Positions 53,151 through 62,770 of a stretch of 64,000 bases of DNA are shown piece by piece. The notes beneath the pieces were generated by a model. It saw only the letters and a list, made by a program, of their open reading frames with translations. It was not told the origin of the DNA and made no database searches. The stretch is from Desmonostoc muscorum FACHB-395 (GTDB taxonomy: Bacteria; Cyanobacteriota; Cyanobacteriia; Cyanobacteriales; Nostocaceae). The stretch is taken from assembly GCF_014698035.1 (NCBI RefSeq), contig NZ_JACJSF010000020.1, positions 1-64,000 of the forward strand, given 5' to 3'. Position 1 is the first letter of the stretch. Each line of letters begins with the position of its first letter. Both the position numbers and the translations under genes were made by a program.

Positions 53151-54194
53151 TTATTGAGGTGGTGTCCAGTTGATCCAATCTTGAGGCTTAAGGAAGGTTT
53201 CATACAACTCGGCTTCGGGTGTATTTGGTTCCGGTTGATAGCCGTATTCCCAGCGCACTAAAGGTGGTAAGGACATGAGAATTGATTCGGTGCGTCCGTT
53301 GGTTTGCAGACCAAAAATAGTACCTCGGTCATAAACCAAGTTAAATTCTACATACCGTCCCCGGCGATAGAGTTGAAAATTCCGTTGGCGATCGCCATAT
53401 TCCATCCCATGTCGCCGTTCTACAATTGGTACGTAGGCTGGTAAAAATGCTCTGCCACAGTCTTGCACAAAAGCAAACAAATCTTCCCAATTGCGGGTTG
53501 CTGGTGTTCCCACCTGGTTGCTATGAATAGCTGCTTTCCCATCGGGGTTTGGCCCGCGATATAAAGCACCTTGACCATCTTGGTAATCAAAAAACAAACC
53601 GCCTACGCCTCGTGTCTCATCACGATGCTTGAGGTAAAAATATTCATCACACCACTTCTTAAATACTGGGTAATAATCTGGGTGGTGTTTGTCACAAGCT
53701 TGTTTTAATGTTTTGTGTAAATGTGCCGCATCTTCGGCAAACGGGTAATAAGGTGTCAAGTCAAGACCACCACCAAACCACCACACTGGCCCCGCTTCAA
53801 AGTAGCGATAATTTAGATGAACTGTGGGCACGTAAGGATTGTGAGGATGTAATACCATTGAAGTACCCGTGGCATAAAAGCCATGTCCTGCGGCTTCAGG
53901 GCGTTGGGTTAAAATTGAGGCTGGCAAATGGGAACCCCAAACTTCAGAAAAGTTTACACCTGCTTGTTCAAATATTGCACCTTCTCGCAGTACGCGCGAT
54001 CGCCCTCCACCCCCTTCAGGGCGTTCCCAACTATCTTCATTAAACTTAGCCCCACCATCTAGTTTTGCCAATGATTCAGTAATTTCGTCTTGCAGTTGTT
54101 TCATAAACTGACTGACTCTAGTCTGAGCGTCAGGTGCTGGCAAAGACTTGGATGATTCTGCTGCTACAGTTGGTGTTTGCGAGTTGGTCAACAT
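53151..54194 (-). CDS. hemF: Oxygen-dependent coproporphyrinogen III oxidase HemF
   Basis: A 347-residue enzyme for the oxygen-dependent step to protoporphyrinogen IX in heme/chlorophyll synthesis. Marks: [17 protein letters not shown] near 57-73, [18 protein letters not shown] near 117-134, and [29 protein letters not shown] toward the end (in part). Length and motif order fit the family. Starts with ATG 54194; single-gene transcript, divergent from the next gene through a 308-bp spacer. Confidence 0.95.
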   Translation of the reverse strand: MLTNSQTPTVAAESSKSLPAPDAQTRVSQFMKQLQDEITESLAKLDGGAKFNEDSWERPEGGGGRSRVLREGAIFEQAGVNFSEVWGSHLPASILTQRPEAAGHGFYATGTSMVLHPHNPYVPTVHLNYRYFEAGPVWWFGGGLDLTPYYPFAEDAAHLHKTLKQACDKHHPDYYPVFKKWCDEYFYLKHRDETRGVGGLFFDYQDGQGALYRGPNPDGKAAIHSNQVGTPATRNWEDLFAFVQDCGRAFLPAYVPIVERRHGMEYGDRQRNFQLYRRGRYVEFNLVYDRGTIFGLQTNGRTESILMSLPPLVRWEYGYQPEPNTPEAELYETFLKPQDWINWTPPQ

Positions 54195-54502
54195 AGATTC
54201 CCGAACCTAAATTACAATTTCCAGAAAGCCACAAATTTCTTAATTTTAAAAATTTGGGGGAAACACGCGCCAACAATCAAGCTCTATTTGCCCAACCCGC
54301 TTTTTTCTTACTGGTTAAGCATTTATACGATTGATGGCCATCACTAGAGTTATTTTCCCTCAAATGCGTATAGGCTTGTATATTGACTGAGTTTTATTTT
54401 GTTAATTTTAACTATTTCGCTCATTTGGTATTTCAGGAACTGAGCGTAGTTGCACACAATACCAGAGTTACCAGAAAGTGTCTAGGGAGGAGGATTAGGA
54501 AA
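54195..54502. other. Divergent spacer of 308 bp
   Basis: Between hemF and the SRPBCC-like gene. TTGACTGAG near 54381 is a possible -35, but I find no matched -10. The frame of the next gene is open from 54383 without a ribosome site until ATG 54503. No repeat elements. Confidence 0.4.
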
Positions 54503-55027
54503 ATGCAAGATTGGTTATCCAAATTCATCCACCGCAAACGTCGTCGGTTTTGCGCTTCTCTGGTGCGGACATATCGAGAGATTAGTTCTGCTTCTGTAGA
54601 TGAACTGTGGCAAAAAGTTGCTGACTTAACAGATGTTTCCTGGCATCCACTACTTAAGAGTACTAATGTACCCTACGGATTAGTACCCAAACCAGGATTG
54701 ATTTTTCATGCTGTAACACGCTTTTCGCCAATTCCCATCCGTATTTTTGTGGAGCGTGTCAATCACAAGGAAATGCTGAGTATCCGAGTGCTGGCAATTC
54801 CAGGGATAGAGGAACGGGTGACTTATCAAGTAGAGTCAACGGTTTGTGGCACTTGTTTATCTTATTCTGTAACGCTACGGGGGTGGTTATCGCCCCTGAT
54901 TTGGTCTTTATCCCGTCCTTATGTAGACCGCGTGGCACGGTCTTTAGTAGAAGCAGCAGAAAAGACGGCATTGCCAACGGTATCTGGGAAGAAGAAATCT
55001 CTTGATGACAGTTGTTTTGATTTTTAG
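54503..55027 (+). CDS. SRPBCC/polyketide-cyclase-like protein, 174 aa
   Basis: A soluble protein with a basic N-terminal HRKRRRFCASLVRTYREIS and a helix-grip pattern (SVDELWQKVADLTDVSWHPLL, PGLIFHAVTRFSPIP, VEAAEKTA). It resembles SRPBCC lipid- or ligand-binding domains. The frame opens 120 bp earlier, but GGAGGAGG before ATG 54503 marks the start. Function unknown. Confidence 0.65.
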   Translation: MQDWLSKFIHRKRRRFCASLVRTYREISSASVDELWQKVADLTDVSWHPLLKSTNVPYGLVPKPGLIFHAVTRFSPIPIRIFVERVNHKEMLSIRVLAIPGIEERVTYQVESTVCGTCLSYSVTLRGWLSPLIWSLSRPYVDRVARSLVEAAEKTALPTVSGKKKSLDDSCFDF

Positions 55028-55037
55028 ATAAAGGGGT

Positions 55038-55160
55038 GTAGGCAGAGGGAGAAGAGGAGTGTGGGGAGTGTGGGGAGTGTGGGGGGTAAGACTTCTTCCC
55101 CATCCTCCCACACCTCCCACACTTCCCACACCCCTTGGATTTCTCACAAGTGAGAAATCC
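55038..55160. repeat. Compound palindromic repeat, copy C
   Basis: Copy with three G-rich AGTGTGGGG units and three CCCACAC units around GTAAGACTTCTTCCCCATCC, then GGATTTCTCAC/GTGAGAAATCC. It lies 10 bp after the SRPBCC-like stop, in the 55028-55339 spacer, whose remaining 180 bp holds no gene. Confidence 0.8.
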
Positions 55161-55339
55161 AGGCTAATGCCCAATGCCCAAAGAAAGTTAAGATTCTATT
55201 AGGTAATAATGCTATTTGCTAAGTTTTATTACGGCATTGACAGTGAAAACACTAAGCTGACCTTACTTCAGAAAACATCGAGTTAATAGCTAAGATGTTC
55301 GCCACAAGTGTATTTATTCATTTTGAATTTTGAATTTTT

Positions 55340-56410
55340 ATGTACGATGTCCTCGATTCTCGCTCTGTCCTAGAAATTTTGCGTCCAGTGGAAGACCCAG
55401 AACTCCGCAAAAGTCTGGTGGAACTGAATATGATTCGCAACGTCAAAATTGACGGTGGCAAGGTTAGCTTCACTTTAGTGTTAACCACTCCTGCCTGTCC
55501 TTTACGTGAATTTATCGTCGAAGATTGTCAGAAAGCTGTTAAAAAACTCCCAGGCGTTACAGATGTCAGCATAGAAGTAACCGCAGAAACACCGCAACAA
55601 AAAAGTTTACCCGATCGCACTGGTATTTCTGGCGTAAAAAATATTATTGCTGTTTCCAGTGGCAAAGGTGGTGTTGGTAAAAGTACGGTGGCGGTGAATG
55701 TAGCAGTGGCTCTAGCTCAAACTGGGGCGAAAGTTGGCTTGTTAGACGCTGATATTTACGGCCCCAACGATCCCACTATGCTAGGTCTAGCTGATGCCCA
55801 AATTGTGGTACGTTCCACAGAAACAGGTGACATTCTGGAACCTGCTTTTAATCACGGTGTCAAATTAGTTTCAATGGGCTTTTTGATTGACCGAGATCAA
55901 CCAGTCATTTGGCGGGGGCCTATGCTCAATGGCGTAATTCGCCAGTTTCTCTATCAAGTGCAATGGGGAGAACTGGATTATTTGATTGTAGATATGCCAC
56001 CGGGAACCGGAGATGCTCAGTTAACTTTAACTCAAGCAGTGCCAATGGCCGGGGCGGTAATTGTCACCACGCCGCAAACTGTAGCCCTGTTAGATTCTCG
56101 CAAGGGATTGCGGATGTTCCAGCAGATGAATGTCCCGGTATTGGGGATCGTGGAAAATATGAGCTATTTTATCCCCCCCGATCAACCAGATAAGCACTAT
56201 GACATCTTTGGTTCCGGTGGAGGCTCCAAAACCGCCGCCGAATTGGGAGTGCCACTGCTGGGGTGCGTACCACTAGAGATTTCCACACGAGTTGGTGGTG
56301 ACAGTGGTGTGCCTATAGTTGTTGGCGATCCAGATTCCGCTTCGGCAAAAGCATTAACTGCGATCGCTCTTACCATTGCTGGTAAAGTATCAGTTGCTGC
56401 GTTGACATAA
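55340..56410 (+). CDS. mrp: Mrp/ApbC family iron-sulfur cluster carrier ATPase
   Basis: A 356-residue P-loop NTPase. Residues 1-85 are a MIP18/DUF59 domain (VEDPELRKSLVELNM); the deviant Walker A GKGGVGKST is at 108-116, followed by the Mrp box DADIYGPNDPTML and the ENMSYF segment. It carries or assembles Fe-S clusters. The CxxC pair found in many Mrp/ApbC proteins near ENMSYF is absent here (PPDQPDKHYDIF), as in other cyanobacterial sequences I know; cluster binding by other residues is inference. Next gene is rodA, 195 bp away, separated by repeats. Confidence 0.9.
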   Translation: MYDVLDSRSVLEILRPVEDPELRKSLVELNMIRNVKIDGGKVSFTLVLTTPACPLREFIVEDCQKAVKKLPGVTDVSIEVTAETPQQKSLPDRTGISGVKNIIAVSSGKGGVGKSTVAVNVAVALAQTGAKVGLLDADIYGPNDPTMLGLADAQIVVRSTETGDILEPAFNHGVKLVSMGFLIDRDQPVIWRGPMLNGVIRQFLYQVQWGELDYLIVDMPPGTGDAQLTLTQAVPMAGAVIVTTPQTVALLDSRKGLRMFQQMNVPVLGIVENMSYFIPPDQPDKHYDIFGSGGGSKTAAELGVPLLGCVPLEISTRVGGDSGVPIVVGDPDSASAKALTAIALTIAGKVSVAALT

Positions 56411-56462
56411 TTAATTTTTAATTTCTATCTGCTTCCTGGGCTATGTCCTGGGAATACTAAAA

Positions 56463-56581
56463 ATGGGAAATGGGGAATGGGGAATGGGGAATGGAGAAAA
56501 GGAAAACAAAAGACAAGTCAACAGATCACAACTTTAGAGAGACAACGAAAATAACCAATTCCCAATTCCCAATTCCCAACA
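56463..56581. repeat. GGGGAATGGGGAAT/ATTCCCAATTCCC repeat
   Basis: GGGAAATGGGGAATGGGGAAT at 56465-56490 and the complementary CCAATTCCCAATTCCCAATTCCC at 56557-56580 bracket the mrp-rodA spacer and could form a hairpin. Confidence 0.55.
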
Positions 56582-56605
56582 CTTCAAAAAGTCTAAATTG
56601 GCACA

Positions 56606-57919
56606 ATGTTATTAAAACGATCGCTCCCCAAAATTCGCTGGAAGTCTTGGGTTAAGCCCTGGCAAAATGTAGATTGGCTACTATTTTGTTTGCCAGTTGC
56701 TGTCAGTATCTTTGGTGGCATCATGATCCTCAGTACGGAACTGAAGCAGCCAGTAACTGACTGGTGGTGGCACTGGATGGTAGCGGGTATCGGTGTGCTT
56801 ATAGCCCTATTTTTATCTCGCATCCGCTACGAACTCTTAATGCAGTGGCACTGGGTAACATACTCACTAACGAATTTCAGCTTAATCGCGGTGATGATTG
56901 CTGGTACTAGCGCTAAAGGGGCACAGAGGTGGATTAGTATCGCCGGCTTTAACGTGCAACCCTCAGAATTTGCCAAAGTCGGCATGATCGTTACCTTAGC
57001 AGCTTTGCTACACAGGCGTACTGCTTCTAGCCTTGAAGGTGTTTTCCGGGTTCTGGCAATTACCGCCATACCTTGGGGATTAGTATTTTTGCAGCCAGAT
57101 TTAGCAACATCATTGGTATTTGGTGCGATCGTCTTAGGGATGCTTTATTGGGCAAATGCTAACCCAGGCTGGTTAATTCTGCTGATTTCTCCTGTGGTTG
57201 CAGCCATTTTGTTTAGTATATCTTGGCCTTTATCAGAGCCAATAATTTTATTCAAAGAACTATCTTTTGGCCCATTGGGAATAGTTTGGTCATTTGCGAT
57301 GGCTATTTTGGGCTGGCAAACTCTCCCTTGGCGTAGATTTGGTTGCAGTGCGATCGGTGCGTGGACTCTCAATATACTGGGTGGCGAATTAGGAGTCTTC
57401 GCTTGGAACCATATTCTAAAACCATATCAAAAAGCTCGGCTAACTGTATTCATGGATCCCGACCACGATCCACTTGGTGCTGGGTATCACTTAATCCAAT
57501 CTCGTATTGCCATTGGTGCTGGTGAAATTTGGGGATGGGGTCTGTTCAAGGGGCCAATGACGCAACTGAATTTTGTACCTGAACAGCATACAGACTTTAT
57601 TTTCTCCGCAGTCGGAGAAGAATTCGGTTTTGTTGGTTGTTTGTTAGTGCTGTTTGTCTTCTGCTTAATTTGCCTCCGTCTGCTGCATGTTGCCCAAACC
57701 GCCAAAGATAACTTTGGTTCCTTGTTGGCTATTGGCGTTTTATCTATGATCGTGTTTCAGGTGATTGTGAACGTTGGCATGACTGTAGGTTTAGCACCTG
57801 TGGCAGGAATACCTTTACCTTGGATGAGTTATGGGCGTTCTGCTATGCTGACCAACTTCATTTCCTTGGGAATAGTAGAATCGGTAGCAAATTTTCGCCA
57901 AAGGCAGAAGTATTATTGA
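56606..57919 (+). CDS. rodA: RodA/FtsW-type peptidoglycan polymerase (SEDS)
   Basis: A 437-residue SEDS membrane protein with about ten helices. Typical RodA motifs are GAQRWISIAGFNVQPSEFAK near 104-123, ARLTVFMDPDHDPLGAGYHLIQS near 270, GPMTQLNFVPEQHTDFIFSAVGEEFG (in part) and PLPWMSYGRSAM near 405-416. It polymerises lipid II glycan strands for cell elongation. An N-terminal ~25 residue extension precedes helix 1. Assignment to RodA rather than FtsW is by the VPEQHTDFIF form. Confidence 0.92.
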   Translation: MLLKRSLPKIRWKSWVKPWQNVDWLLFCLPVAVSIFGGIMILSTELKQPVTDWWWHWMVAGIGVLIALFLSRIRYELLMQWHWVTYSLTNFSLIAVMIAGTSAKGAQRWISIAGFNVQPSEFAKVGMIVTLAALLHRRTASSLEGVFRVLAITAIPWGLVFLQPDLATSLVFGAIVLGMLYWANANPGWLILLISPVVAAILFSISWPLSEPIILFKELSFGPLGIVWSFAMAILGWQTLPWRRFGCSAIGAWTLNILGGELGVFAWNHILKPYQKARLTVFMDPDHDPLGAGYHLIQSRIAIGAGEIWGWGLFKGPMTQLNFVPEQHTDFIFSAVGEEFGFVGCLLVLFVFCLICLRLLHVAQTAKDNFGSLLAIGVLSMIVFQVIVNVGMTVGLAPVAGIPLPWMSYGRSAMLTNFISLGIVESVANFRQRQKYY

Positions 57920-58028
57920 TTCGTCATTGGTCATTAGTCATTGGTCATTAGTCATTTGTAAGAACTAACGACAAATGACTAATGAGAAGTATTAAGCTAT
58001 ATAACAGGAAACAAGCGAGGCTAAAAAC
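57920..58028. repeat. TTAGTCATTGGTCATTAGTCA repeats
   Basis: Heptamer-type repeat and its complement (GACAAATGACTAATGAG) between rodA and ndhS. It continues in the 58227-58296 gap (GTCATTAGTCATTTGTCC, ACTAATGACCAATGACTAATG). Confidence 0.55.
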
Positions 58029-58226
58029 ATGATTCTGCCTGGAGCAACTGTTCGCGTCAAGAATCCCGCAGATACCTATTATCGCTACGAAGGACTCGTG
58101 CAACGACTGACCGATGGTAAAGTAGCCGTATTATTTGAAGGTGGTAACTGGGATAAATTAGTTACCTTTCGCCTAAGCGAATTGGAACTCGTAGAAACCA
58201 TAGCCGGACGGAAAAAAGCCAAATAA
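58029..58226 (+). CDS. ndhS: NAD(P)H dehydrogenase-like complex subunit NdhS
   Basis: A 65-residue protein, recognised from [22 protein letters not shown] and the [23 protein letters not shown] block. It has an SH3-like fold and gives the cyanobacterial NDH-1 complex its ferredoxin-binding site for cyclic electron flow. The C-terminal AGRKKAK is basic. It starts after AAACAAGCGAGGC and stands between rodA and a HAS-barrel gene with repeats on both sides. Confidence 0.88.
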   Translation: MILPGATVRVKNPADTYYRYEGLVQRLTDGKVAVLFEGGNWDKLVTFRLSELELVETIAGRKKAK

Positions 58227-58305
58227 GATTAGTCATTAGTCATTTGTCCTTTGTCCTTTGGCAAAAACTAATGACTAATGACCAATGACTAATGACTAAA
58301 TTACT

Positions 58306-58962
58306 ATGCGCCTCCCACTACCACAGTTTGCTACTGGCGATCGCCATCCCAACCACATTGCGGAGGTGATTGAAACTACTAGTACTGAATTTCTAGCTCA
58401 GTGTTTGGAACCAGAAGATTTGAGCTTTCCCTCCATGCCACCCTTTGGTAGTTGGGTTTGCTCTGTGGATGAAGAATCTGGGAATCAAGTTTATGGCGTG
58501 GTATATTATGCTACAACTATGCCTATAGATTCAGTACACCGGGCTAGGGCTTTGGGGTTGTCACTGCAAGACTTACGCGAGGAACAACCCCAGATATTTG
58601 CCATGTTGAGAACAGAATTTAGGGCTGCGATCGTGGGGTTTGAACAATCTTCCCAGAATCGAGGTTATAACCAAAGAATATATCAGTATCTACCACCCCG
58701 TCCCCCGCAAATTCATCAAGCTGTTTATCGGTGTGAACCAGAAGCGATCGTTAAATTTACTGAAGAACTAGATTTTTTGCGGACATTACTTTGTATTAAC
58801 GGTGCGCCAGTCGAGTCCTTGACCGCAGCTGCCATTCGAGATGTATACCAATTACGCAAAGCTGACCGAGAATGGTTAATTAAAGCTGGACGTAATCTAA
58901 GCGTGCTACTTAAAGACGACTACGATCGCTTGCGGTTTATTTTAAGTCAAATCCATCCGTAG
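58306..58962 (+). CDS. HAS-barrel-domain protein, 218 aa
   Basis: A soluble protein beginning MRLPLPQFATGDRHPNHIAEVIE, with a beta-rich first ~90 residues (FGSWVCSVDE...VYGVVYYATT) similar to the HAS (HerA-ATP synthase) barrel. The second half is helical (IHQAVYRCEPEAIVKFTEEL and a charged end). HAS barrels usually sit in front of HerA ATPases; here the barrel is alone. Role unknown. The start overlaps heptamer repeats. Confidence 0.65.
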   Translation: MRLPLPQFATGDRHPNHIAEVIETTSTEFLAQCLEPEDLSFPSMPPFGSWVCSVDEESGNQVYGVVYYATTMPIDSVHRARALGLSLQDLREEQPQIFAMLRTEFRAAIVGFEQSSQNRGYNQRIYQYLPPRPPQIHQAVYRCEPEAIVKFTEELDFLRTLLCINGAPVESLTAAAIRDVYQLRKADREWLIKAGRNLSVLLKDDYDRLRFILSQIHP

Positions 58963-59101
58963 GTAGTTAGTTCTTAGACCATTGCCTAGTTAGTGTAAGT
59001 TAATATTTTTAATTTTTCGTCAGGTGGCTTACCCATTTTATATCCATCAGGCGATCGCCCCAAGGTAATCGCAGTTTTACCATAGCCCCTTCAATTCCTA
59101 C

Positions 59102-61243
59102 ATGATGGAACTCATATCACAAGTTCTTGTTCTGGAACCAACTTCCCAAGTTCTTGGCAAGGAACCAATTGTTCCCTTTGCTATTTTGCTGGTGGTTATC
59201 TTAGTTATCCCCATCATGTTTGAGCGGCTAAGATTACCAGGATTAGTGGGTTTGGTTTTTTCCGGGCTAGTACTTGGGCCTTCAGGCTGGAATTTATTTC
59301 AGTCTGACTCACCGATGATTAACCTACTATCAGAGATTGGGTTAATTTATTTACTGTTTGTCGCTGGGCTAGAAGTTGATCTCGAAAAGTTCCGTCGGCA
59401 AAAAAGTCGTGCCTTTGGCTTTGCTAGCTTGACTTTCATTGTTCCCCTAATAATGGGAACCTTAGTAGGGCTGATTTTAGGCTATGGCTGGAATACTTCA
59501 ATTTTAATTGGCTCTTTATTCACTTCCTATACTCTTTTGGCATATCCCATAATCAGCCGTTTGGGAGTAGTAAACAATAAAGCTGTTACTGTCACCATTG
59601 GAGCTAAGATTTTTACAGATATTGGGGCAGTGCTGATCTTAGGTGTTTGTGTAGGCATCACTCATGCTGGAGCATTCAGCTTTGCTAAACTACTCACCTT
59701 GTCGGGTTGGTTAATTATTTACTCTGTTGCCGTTGTTACAGGCTTTGATTGGGCAGGTAAGGAATTTTTCAAGCGGTCTGGAGATGATGAAGGAAACAAG
59801 TTTTTGTTTGTATTACTTTCCGTATTTCTGGCGGCTGTAGGCGCTCAATTGATTGGAGTAGAAAAAATAGTTGGTGCTTTTTTAGCGGGTTTGGCGGTGA
59901 ATGAAGCTGTGGGTGAAGGCCCTGTCAAAGAAAAGGTGGTATTTATTGGCAGTGTGTTGTTTATTCCCATTTTCTTTGTTGACCTTGGCTTACTGATCAA
60001 TCTATCCACCTTTGTGAACAACCTGGATACGCTCAAGTTAACGCTGTTGATCATAGTCGGTTTGATTGCCAGTAAATTGATTGCAGCTTTGTTGACAAAA
60101 CTGCTTTACCGCTACAAGTGGCAAGAAACGTTAACCATCTGGTCGCTATCACTTCCCCAGGTTGGTACAACCTTAGCAGCTACGTTAGTGGGATATCGGG
60201 CTGGGTTGCTGCCACTAGAAGTATTACACAGTGTCATTGTCTTAATGGTTGTCACATCAACTTTGGGGCCGTTGATAACCAGTCGAATAGCTGTTGGTTT
60301 GAATTCCTTAGCAGAGGAAGATCCGGCACTACCTCTACCTGACCAGAATGCACCAGAGACAGACAGCGCTTTTACGATAGTTGTACCTGTCTATAATCCT
60401 CATACCGAACAGCATTTAATTGAAATGGCAGCGTTATTAGCGCGTCAGTCTCAGGGAAAAATTATACCACTGGCGATCGCAACTGCTGCGGCTCAGATGG
60501 ATGCACCACAGTTAGAAGCTTCTCTACAACGCAGTGAGCAGTTATTGACCAAAGCCACGGCACACAGTCGATTATTAGGTGTTACTGCAGAACCAATGCT
60601 GCGAATTGATGATGCCTTTGCTCAAGGAATTAGCCGAGCCGCCCGTGAACAAAAGGCTAATTTAATTGTGATGGGTTGGGGTAAACGGACTGGGTTACGA
60701 GCGCGTTTATTTGGGAATGTGATTGATGGTGTGCTTTGGGCATCCCATTGTCCAGTAGCAGTAACACGTCTAGTAGAATCACCGAAAAAAATTCAGCGCA
60801 TCTTAGTACCAGTAGAAAACTTAACAGCACCCATATTACAGCCTGTACAATTTGCCCAGATGCTGGCAGAGGCAAATCAGAGCCACATTACTGTGCTAAA
60901 TGTGTGCGATCGCCGCACGAGTTCCAGTAAAATTGCTTGGAGGCGATCGCATCTCTCCCTAATGGTATCTAATTTAGCTTTGGCTAATGCTCCAGAAATT
61001 CAAATTATCGCTCATGAAAATGTTGCCCAAGCAATTTTGCAGGCAGCACGATTATATGATTTAGTAGTTTTACCTTTTATACGCAATCGTACCAGTCCTG
61101 GAGGGTTAGCCATTAGCGATGTTACAACCCAGTTAGCCAGACAACTAACCTGCTCCATTGTCATGCTTGGAGAACCGCAGCGCACCCAAACCACAAATGT
61201 AGTTATATCTAACACGGTTACTAGTATTACATCTGCTGTATAA
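59102..61243 (+). CDS. CPA2 cation:proton antiporter with C-terminal universal-stress-protein domains
   Basis: A 713-residue protein. Residues 1-415 form a ~12-helix CPA2/Kef/Nha antiporter (LPGLVGLVFSGLVLGPSGWN, LLFVAGLEVDLEKFR, LGVVNNKAVTVTIGAKIFTDIGAV in part). From ~425 follow two universal-stress-protein-type domains (FTIVVPVYNP...; KANLIVMGWG and later LVESPKKIQRILVPVENL). The Usp domains probably sense nucleotide or stress and regulate ion flux. Whether K+ or Na+ moves is not readable. A start at either of the two adjacent ATGs (59102, 59105) is possible. Confidence 0.85.
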   Translation: MMELISQVLVLEPTSQVLGKEPIVPFAILLVVILVIPIMFERLRLPGLVGLVFSGLVLGPSGWNLFQSDSPMINLLSEIGLIYLLFVAGLEVDLEKFRRQKSRAFGFASLTFIVPLIMGTLVGLILGYGWNTSILIGSLFTSYTLLAYPIISRLGVVNNKAVTVTIGAKIFTDIGAVLILGVCVGITHAGAFSFAKLLTLSGWLIIYSVAVVTGFDWAGKEFFKRSGDDEGNKFLFVLLSVFLAAVGAQLIGVEKIVGAFLAGLAVNEAVGEGPVKEKVVFIGSVLFIPIFFVDLGLLINLSTFVNNLDTLKLTLLIIVGLIASKLIAALLTKLLYRYKWQETLTIWSLSLPQVGTTLAATLVGYRAGLLPLEVLHSVIVLMVVTSTLGPLITSRIAVGLNSLAEEDPALPLPDQNAPETDSAFTIVVPVYNPHTEQHLIEMAALLARQSQGKIIPLAIATAAAQMDAPQLEASLQRSEQLLTKATAHSRLLGVTAEPMLRIDDAFAQGISRAAREQKANLIVMGWGKRTGLRARLFGNVIDGVLWASHCPVAVTRLVESPKKIQRILVPVENLTAPILQPVQFAQMLAEANQSHITVLNVCDRRTSSSKIAWRRSHLSLMVSNLALANAPEIQIIAHENVAQAILQAARLYDLVVLPFIRNRTSPGGLAISDVTTQLARQLTCSIVMLGEPQRTQTTNVVISNTVTSITSAV

Positions 61244-61664
61244 TATCAAGCAGATTTTAGTCTATCTGAGTGAACTAGGGCTGCGATATGTATTGAAAAA
61301 AAGCTTTGCAACAAAAGAATTTACTGTAAGAATATATAGATATTCCTACGGACAATTCTTCACTGCTTTGCATCCAACTGAGAACAGCAATAACCGTAAA
61401 AACAATTTATATTATTGAAGATTTGATGAACTTTAAGTAGAAGACTAACAATATTGAGACTAAGTTTGTTATTTTTCTAGTTAAATTGTTAAAAAAGCGG
61501 GTAAAAACATCACAAGACTATAACCATAGCAAAATAAGTAAGTTCAATAACACTTTTTGATTAAGCCTTGTTCTTTTTTGAGTTCTGTATTTTTGTCCCC
61601 AAGCTGGGTAATCTAAAAGTAAGTGCAATAGGTACTGAAAATATTTGTAAGTAACTGGGAAACT
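61244..61664. other. Spacer of 421 bp before uxs
   Basis: A/T-rich, with no gene or repeat element. Candidate leader sequences for the sugar-nucleotide operon lie here; I found no clear promoter boxes. GGGAAACT precedes the ATG at 61665. Confidence 0.4.
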
Positions 61665-62615
61665 ATGAGAATTTTGGTGACGGGCGGTGCTGGGTTCATT
61701 GGTTCCCATCTCATCGACCGATTAATGACCGATGGGCATGAATTAATATGCTTGGATAACTTTTACACTGGCCATAAACGTAACATTCTTAAATGGTTAG
61801 GTCATCCGTATTTTGAAATGATCCGCCACGATATTACCGAACCAATTCGGTTAGAAGTGGATCAAATTTACCATTTAGCTTGCCCTGCTTCACCAGTACA
61901 TTACCAGTACAACCCAGTTAAAACCGTTAAGACTAACGTCATGGGAACCCTGAATATGTTGGGGCTGGCTAAACGTGTGAAAGCTAGATTTTTCTTGGCT
62001 TCAACTAGTGAAGTATACGGTGATCCAGAAGTTCATCCCCAAACTGAAGAGTATAGGGGTAGCGTCAATCCCATTGGGATACGTTCATGCTACGACGAAG
62101 GTAAAAGAATTGCTGAAACTTTAGCATTTGATTACTACAGGCAAAATAAAGTTGATATTCGAGTTGTGCGAATATTTAACACCTACGGCCCGAGAATGTT
62201 AGAAAACGATGGTCGGGTAGTAAGCAATTTTATAGTTCAAGCCTTGCGAGGTAATCCTTTAACCGTGTATGGCGATGGTTCGCAAACTCGGAGTTTTTGC
62301 TACGTTTCTGATTTGGTAGAAGGATTCATCCGTCTGATGAATAGCGACTATGTTGGCCCAGTAAATTTGGGTAATCCTGGTGAATACACAATTTTACAAT
62401 TGGCACAAGCTGTGCAGAACATGATCAATCCAGACGCACAGATTAAATTTGAGCCACTCCCTTCGGACGATCCCCGTCGTCGCCAGCCTGATATTACTAA
62501 GGCAAAGACTTTGTTAAATTGGGAACCTACCATTCCTCTGCAAGAGGGGTTAAAACTGACAATAGAAGATTTCCGTAATCGCATTCAAGGCGATGTCAAT
62601 AATTCAACCAACTAA
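61665..62615 (+). CDS. UDP-glucuronate decarboxylase (UDP-xylose synthase) of the SDR family
   Basis: A 316-residue extended SDR enzyme. NAD-binding [10 protein letters not shown] is at residues 7-16, YxxxK is SCYDEGKR (Tyr near 144 with Lys 148), and [13 protein letters not shown] matches UXS. It converts UDP-glucuronate to UDP-xylose with CO2 loss. The next gene supplies its substrate. Similar to the soluble bacterial form without a membrane anchor. Alternative: UDP-glucuronate 4-epimerase-like SDR, less likely given the E-V-Y-G-D-P pattern. Confidence 0.88.
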   Translation: MRILVTGGAGFIGSHLIDRLMTDGHELICLDNFYTGHKRNILKWLGHPYFEMIRHDITEPIRLEVDQIYHLACPASPVHYQYNPVKTVKTNVMGTLNMLGLAKRVKARFFLASTSEVYGDPEVHPQTEEYRGSVNPIGIRSCYDEGKRIAETLAFDYYRQNKVDIRVVRIFNTYGPRMLENDGRVVSNFIVQALRGNPLTVYGDGSQTRSFCYVSDLVEGFIRLMNSDYVGPVNLGNPGEYTILQLAQAVQNMINPDAQIKFEPLPSDDPRRRQPDITKAKTLLNWEPTIPLQEGLKLTIEDFRNRIQGDVNNSTN

Positions 62616-62770
62616 GTAGCGTAGCGCCTAGCGTTGCTCTGAATTTTCATGCAGGCTTACCCAAAGGGTAGCTGGTATGCTTAGTTACTGAGTTTTCTAA
62701 CTGTGTGTTAAGTGTCATATTGATAACTTCTTTTTGAAGACTACACCAAAAAAAATTAGGGAGTTAAAGA